A DNA stretch of 64,000 nucleotides. Origin: Adiantum capillus-veneris (taxonomy: Eukaryota; Streptophyta; Polypodiopsida; Polypodiales; Pteridaceae). The stretch covers positions 89,723,529 through 89,787,528 of the forward strand of contig CM043959.1 in the NCBI GenBank assembly GCA_014529385.2. Reading direction: 5' to 3'. This document shows positions 57,633 through 64,000 of this stretch, piece after piece. Position numbers and translations under genes: made by a program. Position 1 is the stretch's first letter, and every line of letters begins with the position of its first letter. The notes beneath the pieces were generated by a model. That model saw only the letters and a program-made list of their open reading frames with translations, had not been told where the DNA came from and did no database searches.

Positions 57633-58034
57633 CCCTGGTATGGGGTGTCTGGTTAAAGTATCCTCGTAAGGGTAAGCCGAAATGAGGATACAAATATATT
57701 TTATGATGTGGTAGAAACTGTGCTAGCAAATATAGCCAATTAGTAAATCCATGCTTTATTAAGTGTCCCACATAATAATACTGTGGCCCTATACCTAGGG
57801 CTTCCCTGACCATCGCGCCAAACGGATGCTATTCCTGAAATGTTCTCGACCCCAAAGGGTCACCTGTGTTATTCTATTTTTATATGTCCACCATTTTGTC
57901 TGCGCAACAGATGTTCCTAATTGAGGGAATAGAAGACGCTCATAACGGAGTATGGTGGTCTCTCGGATGGACTCTCTTGACTGCTGCAGATGAGCAAGAG
58001 ATATCGGTAATGCCTGTTCTTGAATATAAGCCAT
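57517..58034 (-). other. Antisense ORF in pseudo-LTR 2, frameshifted
   Basis: Two overlapping minus-strand frames (58034-57795 and 57813-57517) match the 119-aa ORF of pseudo-LTR 1 (MAYIQEQAL, RYERLLFPQLGTS, VREALGIGPQYYY) and extend it into a Cys-containing tail (CYYCDSCLCDH). A frameshift lies near 57800-57830. Function is unknown; it may simply reflect DNA-level similarity. Confidence 0.35.
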
Positions 58035-60681
58035 AGCTGATAAAGTATAAAGACACAGCTAAAGACAAGCTATGGAAGAAACTTGTAAGCTGTTGGTAAG
58101 ATAAGAAGTGTCCAAGTCGGTTACAGTGCATTCTGTGATAGAATATGCCTGTCTTATATAGACCCTCATTGCAACCTCTTTTTGGATGTTATCCATACTA
58201 AATACCCTCCTTATGTGTCCTCACTTCTTGAATACTATAACACTGTAACTTTTTTTCATGCCATATATTTCCCCTTGGAACATACCTATTTGGAAATCCG
58301 AATGGTATTAGTCTCTTATGTTATGTCAATATTATTGGTAATTATTCGTCAGAAGCCTTCTAATGTCGGAGTCCTTACCGCATAAGAAATCTTTTAAGGT
58401 GGGCTTCGGCTTTAGTTAAAAAAGTCCTAACTAGCTATTGCCACTCACTTATTATTCTCTTATTTTCTTCACTAGCAGTAAATGGTAATGGGATTCATTT
58501 TTAGCCTCATTTTTGTAATTAATAAGTTAGTGATTACTTGCTGCCTATTAACCCTAACCTTTTGTATCACCTGTATGTCGTGTTCTTGCTACCGCCTGTA
58601 TATTGTAACCCTCTCCTTTTGTATGCTCTATCGCACGCTACCTTCTATTTCAGAAAGGTGTCTACACTAACTAGCGGCTTCTATGCTTACGACTCATGGA
58701 TCTTGCGCTATTACAATCCCTGATGACCCAGGCTGAATCGATAAATTGGAGTGCGGCGATAGCTGGCTACTGTCCGGTCTTACCACCTACAGATGCACTG
58801 TGTCGTCTATAAATTCCACACAGAATGTGATCAGGTGAGTACTAAACTCACTTAGCAATTGCTATGTGACTGTTAATAGTGGGGACTGCAACATGCCTAA
58901 AATTAAAGAGAATGCGATTGTGGAGTTTTCTTCTCCTCAGAGTTTACAAGTGATTTATTTCTATCACTCGGCTTGCTTTTAAAATGGGACTGAGTGGATT
59001 TAGTTAACTTTATGAGTAATGGGATAAACTTAAGTTAGATAGCATGCTTTATGGTTTTAACTACCGCTCATTGGATGTCTTTATGATGGATTGGAGGTTG
59101 TGATTCTATGTGGGTTGCTGTTGTTGATTTAGTTAAAATAATTGCTCAATATTGATTATGTGCTGGATACTGAGATACTGCAAGTTTTTGAAAAGTTTTG
59201 GAAGGTTAAAAAAAACATCAAGGCCTTCTTTGATTGTGCCGAGCTGGTTTTATATGACTATAAAAATGATTGGGTAATTAGTAAAATTCTTGGTTTGAGT
59301 TACTCTGGCTAATTGGATAGACTTCATAACAAATGTGGCTCAGTTCCGGGGTCTATTTCACTAATTTTTTTGAGATAATTGTAAGCTCACTGTCATATTG
59401 AGTACGAATTTTTGAGGAGATGCCTTATCTTGAAAAGATTTTTAAATGTTGAATAGCATCACATACCGTATTGATGTAGTATTTTTTAAATTTTCACTTG
59501 ATCTCTTTTAATTTCTTACATCACCTACTTGTAAGATTGCTGACAGTTTTTTGAGACTCGCCACCTGCTCGGTTTGTTGACTGGTTACTGCTTGCCTGGT
59601 TTTAGTTTGGACCCTCATCTATACCATAAACTAAGCTTTCCAGTATTTGCTCTTTTTTTATCTCATTTTAGTATGTAGGAAGATGTTCGCCTACACGTTT
59701 GACACGGCTACAAGGAAAAGTTTTAAGGATTGATGGTTTAATAGGTTCTCTCTAGTGTAAGAGATTTGGTCGACTTTGCTTTAGCTATCCCGGCTTTTTA
59801 ACCTTACTTCAACTTTTCTCTGTCTACTTCTGTGCTTGTTCTAGGTAATGCTTTTTCTGAAATGTTTAGACTTGCATGGCGGTTCTTTTTCAAAATAGTA
59901 GCACGGCAGCATACACTATCAATACATATATATATTCTTTTTCCTTTAAAAAAAGACTTAACTGTCACTTCTTCTTAATAAAAACAGAGGGAAGGATTGA
60001 GTAGTATATGGTAACATGGAATAAAATGTAGTTTGTAATAGGGTTTGCTAAAAGCACGTTGGACATGACATAAACTAAGAGACAGAGCTATTTTTGATGA
60101 TGGCACAAATATGATTTAACCTTTTCAAAATTCATAAAATAGGCTCTGGTTTGTATTTAAAATTCGGGAAATACTTTGATGGGAGATATTTCTATGGGAA
60201 ATCTCAGCTTTTAAATACCTAAAACTTTCATACAGTACAAACTTTACAAAACATTTTCAATTCCTTTTTCTATGTATCAAATTACAACAGTTGTTTTTTT
60301 CATTGGGACATGCATAACAACTGGGATGCCCATGCATCACATGTACATAGTAACAATTGCTAACCAAGCGTATTCTTGTTTACTATGGGTGCAGGTGATG
60401 GCTACCTTCTTTGATTAAAACATATAGTTTGACGTGGTTGATGACATGTGGATTTTGTTTTACCTTAAAGCAACATCACTTCTAAATTGGGGATTACCTT
60501 TTCCCCTTGGTTTACTTTGTTCTCTTCACTACCTTGTACAAAATTTATTTTCAACAGCAAATGAATTATTGTACAATTCCATTGTATTTACCTAGAATTT
60601 CTTGTTTGTGAACAATTTTTGTTCTTTTGCGTATATGTATATATTTAGAACTGCTACACACACACACACACACACACACAC
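57633..60681 (+). repeat. Penelope-like pseudo-LTR 2 (3' end of the element)
   Basis: An uninterrupted copy of pseudo-LTR 1, starting CCCTGGTATGGGG and ending in (AC)13 at 60656-60681. It contains the intact pre-insertion site of the 4.2-kb element (ATTGAGTAC at 59397). An internal pair of similar phrases (AACCCTAACCTTTTGTA and AACCCTCTCCTTTTGTA, about 58550 and 58607) occurs in both copies. No plus-strand ORF is recognisable. Confidence 0.78.
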
Positions 60682-62878
60682 CTTGTAAGTTGGCAAAGCA
60701 GCAACCAATGTTAGCTCACATACTTTCTCTAATATTCCCTCATCATCTCCAACCAAAGAAATCCATCAACTTGCATCACTACAGTAGCTACATTTTGGTC
60801 ACTTTGGAGCATCCTCACACAACTATTGATATTTGATATGTTCTACGGGTTTTTCACATGCGTGGGATATTTAATTTTCCAAGTAAGTTTCAAGCCACCA
60901 TGGATGAAGAGGATATTTTCAACATGCCACCGAAGATAGTATAGACAAGCTCGAAGGCCAAGCCCTCAATTTCAAGCACCTAGAGTTGGCATTGGCTTCA
61001 ATCATTTGTCTCGATCGACACCGAGACTAGAGAGACTGAAGATCTTGACCAACTTTGGAATGATGCAATAGAAAAGATAAGACACACATCTAGAAAAAAT
61101 GAAATCTTATTAGTCTTGACGTTGTTGTGGTTTTGTTTTGGTTTTGAATACACTCTAGCTGTAATATCTAAGCCGTTTTTGAAGGCTCTAGTGAAAGTAG
61201 TCACATGTGAACACAATTTTTTAGTCCTTGGTATGTTCTAAATGTTTGTACTAGTGAGTATATGATAGATCACAACAGATGTGCTTGACCTTGATCCAAA
61301 AAGTTGGAGTGAAATTACGATCAAATATGACCATGGCAGTCTTTAATAAAGCTTTTAAACATTAAGTTATTCTCTTTGGTGGGAACAAAGAGTGGGTTTC
61401 TATTAAATTTTGCTACAAAAGATAGTCAAAAACTTCTCTGCTATATTTTTAACTTTGTATGGTCTGCTTTGATAGAGCTGGACAAAGTCAACACACTTGT
61501 CATTAGTTATTTCATGATTCAAAAGCTACAAGTAGTGACACTACTAACCTTTTCAACCTCAATCCTTGCCCAATACCATAGACCACCCTCTCGAGCAAGA
61601 TAAGTCCTTTCCCAATTTTACATGTCAAGTTCCTATTTGTATAGAAAGAACCAAGACTCTTGGACTTAGGAGGTACTATCTGACACTAAGCATAATATAA
61701 TTTACAGTAGATATCTTGTATAACTTAGAAGGACCTTCAAGCAAGCATCCTACCTTAATTAGCTTCAATCAATCTTTAACTAAGTTTTTTCTATGTACAA
61801 TTATACCATTAAAGACATAAAGTCACATTGCTATTCTTTTCTTTTTAACATAGTTTAATTGTCATGTATTGTTTTACCTTAAATAGGATGGCACATTGTT
61901 TTATTTCCAAGTCAATTATTGATACAAAATTAAAACTTTTTGAAATCAATGTTACCTACACTTTAGTACAAGTTTGATATGGTACATGCTTTTTAGATGC
62001 AATATATCCTTCAATCATCTCTTGGATTGTGTCTTACACTTGTAGTAAATGGACTTTCTATTGACATCATTGATATTGAGCTATAGCATGAGTTTATTTG
62101 ATTTGGAATGATCGTCAACATTTGTTATACACTGCAGCACATCCAACCTATTATAATTTGGTACCATGTAAGTGTTTTGTAATGTTTAGGTCTCGTCTAG
62201 TCCAGTGGTCACAAGTACACCAACTTGCCAATTTAGGTAGTATGAAAATACTCATCTTGGTGTAGATCCGCCAATTTAGGCAAGACCAGTTGTTCGTGCA
62301 GATCTGCCGATTTAGGTAGCATACTAACAAATAAAAATTCATTCTTTTAAATAAAATTAAATGAAAATCCGCTGATGTAGGCAGAATTAGTGCAAATTTG
62401 CTGATTTAGGCAGCAAGTCTTATTGGTCTAGATTCACCGATTTAAGCAACACCGATCACGAAATCATATTGTAGTGGCTGGGCACCATTGTAACTAGTAT
62501 GATTTGTTACTCGGGTATACAAAAGGAAGGATATTTGGATTTGGATCTGCAATGGGTATATGATGATATTTTTGTCGCGATAGTATTTATGGAATTGGAC
62601 TTGAGATTGATGAGAATTGATTATTAAATGATGAATGTGACCAATGATATCCTGATTCATCAGGGTATGACATATACTTCTTATTCTAGTGGTATGGGAC
62701 ACTAGAATAGGTAGTATGTGGATGACGACAGGCATAAACATTGTTGTTTAGTTTATAATTTCTTCCTTTTATTATGACACGTTCCTAACATAGAATACTA
62801 GTCACTATTTTTGACAATTATTGTTTGCAGATTCTTATCTTTGCAAATTGAGGACAATTTCTTTCTAATGGAGAGGTA
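60682..62878. other. Element B internal sequence, right part
   Basis: AT-rich, no recognised gene. Short ORFs (61376-61603 plus, 62741-62442 minus) have no known domain. A cluster of six small hairpin motifs lies at 62226-62449 (listed separately). A short purine run (GGAGAGG, about 62870-62876) near the right LTR start could serve as polypurine tract. Confidence 0.45.
62226..62449. repeat. Six copies of a 14-nt mini-hairpin motif
   Basis: TGCCGATTTAGGCA-type motifs at about 62226, 62269, 62305, 62370, 62400 and 62436. Each has a short inverted stem (TGCC or GCC against GGCA or GGC) around a GATTTA or AATTTA loop, often preceded by GATC or GAT. Spacings are 30-65 bp. Confidence 0.75.
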
Positions 62879-63287
62879 TGTAATGGAATTGATAATTACC
62901 AATTTATTGTAGCTGACAGGTGGCAAAAGCATCAATAGTTATTGGACTATGTGAAAGGATGTACAATTTCTGTACATTTTATGATTTAAGCGCTCATTAT
63001 GAGCTTTGGCCATTTATGACTGACCGACCAGTTTGTACTCACTTTGACCATTCAAGAAATCTATAAAGTAAATACATGCAAGAGGAAAATGGTCACTCTT
63101 GCACGAGGGAAGATTGCACCCAATGTTTGCATTACTCCTCTCTCCTCCTCCCTATCCTCTCTCACCGTGCTGGTGTAGCACTCCACTCTAGGAGGTGCAT
63201 TTGCGCGTGCTCTTCTACTCCATTTTATGGATTGTAGTATATTGTTTTTAGTGTTTTGCAGGAATCTCTATGCCTACATTTGTAGCA
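62879..63287 (+). repeat. Element B 3' LTR
   Basis: Starts TGTAATGGAATTG and ends TTTGTAGCA. Partner of 35217-35698 but about 70 bp shorter through an internal deletion, with a small extra block (CTCCACTCTAGGAGG, about 63180). Confidence 0.8.
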
Positions 63288-64000
63288 ACCAAAATATGTG
63301 TCTGCTGAGGCCAATTTGTACAAAAATCACATGGATGGGTTTCTCATGCCAAGGAGATCCTGTTGGGAACCTGCACCTATAGTTTGGCAACCTCTACTTT
63401 GTGTGAGAGCAACATATAGATTCTTGGACACTTTGGCTGTTCCTATTGAGCTTTAGGTATCCATTTGAGGTGATCATAGCCTCATTAGGACCCTTTGGGG
63501 ATGGACTACCTGTTGGTATAGTTTTTTCTTGATTTGATGTTTGGTGGCAGCTACTACCACGGTAGGTGGCACTGGTAGTTGCTACAAAATTTGGTCACAT
63601 TTTGCAAATCCCATGCTTTGGGGATTCGCTTGCTACCCTGCACTTGCCATTTTGACTTCCTTACTTTGTGCAATGCTCAGTTCTCTATGTGAGGTGCCTA
63701 TATCCTGTTTTTGTGTTTTTGGTGAGTGGGTTAGTTTTTGGCATGCATGCACATGTTTTATAAGCATCATAGAACTCACAACTAGCTCCTCTTTCCATGG
63801 GGATGCCTAATTTGTTCATATCAGCTCTCCAAAAGATGCACATACTCCCACTAAGTTAGTCTATGTGCCTAGTGCTTCCAGAAACCCTATTTTTCTTTTT
63901 AATCCCATCATTCTCTGTGTATACCCTAGATTTTACATGGATCTTCAATTTTTTCATTTGGACTCTGTATATCCCAGATACGACAGGTTTACCTTTCGGG
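63288..64000. other. Unassigned sequence, right window edge
   Basis: No gene recognised. An open stretch at 63541-63810 (plus, 89 aa, Cys/Phe/Ser-rich) has no known domain. If Element B inserted into the minus-strand element, this is its continuation, but no target duplication proves it. Confidence 0.35.

Larger units (their letters stand above)
35217..63287 (+). mobile_element. Element B: large non-coding LTR element holding nested insertions
   Basis: Bounded by two diverged LTRs, with a Met-tRNA-type primer site after the left one. Once the Penelope-like, TG...CA and hAT insertions are removed, about 4.4 kb of internal sequence remains without recognisable gag or pol, like a LARD. The outer 5 bp (ATTGT left, ACCAA right) do not match, so either the duplication has decayed or the two LTRs come from different insertions joined by rearrangement. 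Confidence 0.55.

Noticed and set aside
57633-58130. GIY-YIG endonuclease downstream of the Penelope-like RT
   Set aside because: Plus-strand frames in this region are full of stops and show no GIY-YIG or associated Cys motifs.

Overview
The window looks like repeat-dominated intergenic DNA from a land plant with a large genome. It has plant-type LTR retrotransposons (Tat/Athila-like Ty3 and Tork/Tnt1-like Ty1), methionine- and aspartate-tRNA-type primer sites, a plant-type hAT transposon, long (TC)n and (AC)n tracts and AT-rich spacers. I see no rRNA, tRNA, CRISPR array or convincing host gene. The elements would suit a fern or a gymnosperm, but the sequence alone does not settle the species.

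Left half (1-35216). A minus-strand LTR element is the oldest layer: an LTR split into 2997-3121 and 27645-28673, with a primer-like site and gag remnant on one side (1-2996) and a polypurine tract plus a decayed extra ORF on the other (28674-34159). Inside that LTR sits Element A (3122-27644), a complete but decayed Ty3-type element with 0.9-kb LTRs, a GTGAG target duplication, an aspartate-tRNA-type primer site, gag, protease, RT-RNase H, an integrase with two zinc-binding modules, a second protease-like domain, and a large extra ORF before the 3' LTR. A 22-nt palindrome recurs about every 290 bp in its 5' leader and again ahead of the extra ORF. A 5'-truncated Tork-like Ty1 element (about 15955-20552) lies inside Element A. 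A TTAA-flanked inverted-repeat element (30084-31425) interrupts the minus-strand extra ORF.

Right half (35217-63287). Two diverged LTRs bracket 28 kb with no gag or pol of their own (Element B). Inside is a Penelope-like retroelement: a possible ORF1 and a decayed RT without a visible endonuclease, flanked by two direct ~3.0-kb copies of the same sequence (37928-45138 and 57633-60681), as in Penelope pseudo-LTRs. The first copy is interrupted by a 4.2-kb TG...CA insertion (39661-43868) whose empty site survives in the second copy. The Penelope body is interrupted by an 8.3-kb hAT element (45285-53586) with exact 8-bp target duplications. Besides its decayed transposase, the hAT carries two antisense genes, a coiled-coil RING-H2 protein and a protein kinase, plus tandem arrays near both ends.

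The best candidates for something undescribed are the kinase- and RING-carrying hAT, the unusual domain order and periodic palindromes of Element A, and the Penelope-like element with 3-kb direct repeats. Every coding region is damaged by stops or frameshifts, so these are fossils of systems rather than working ones.
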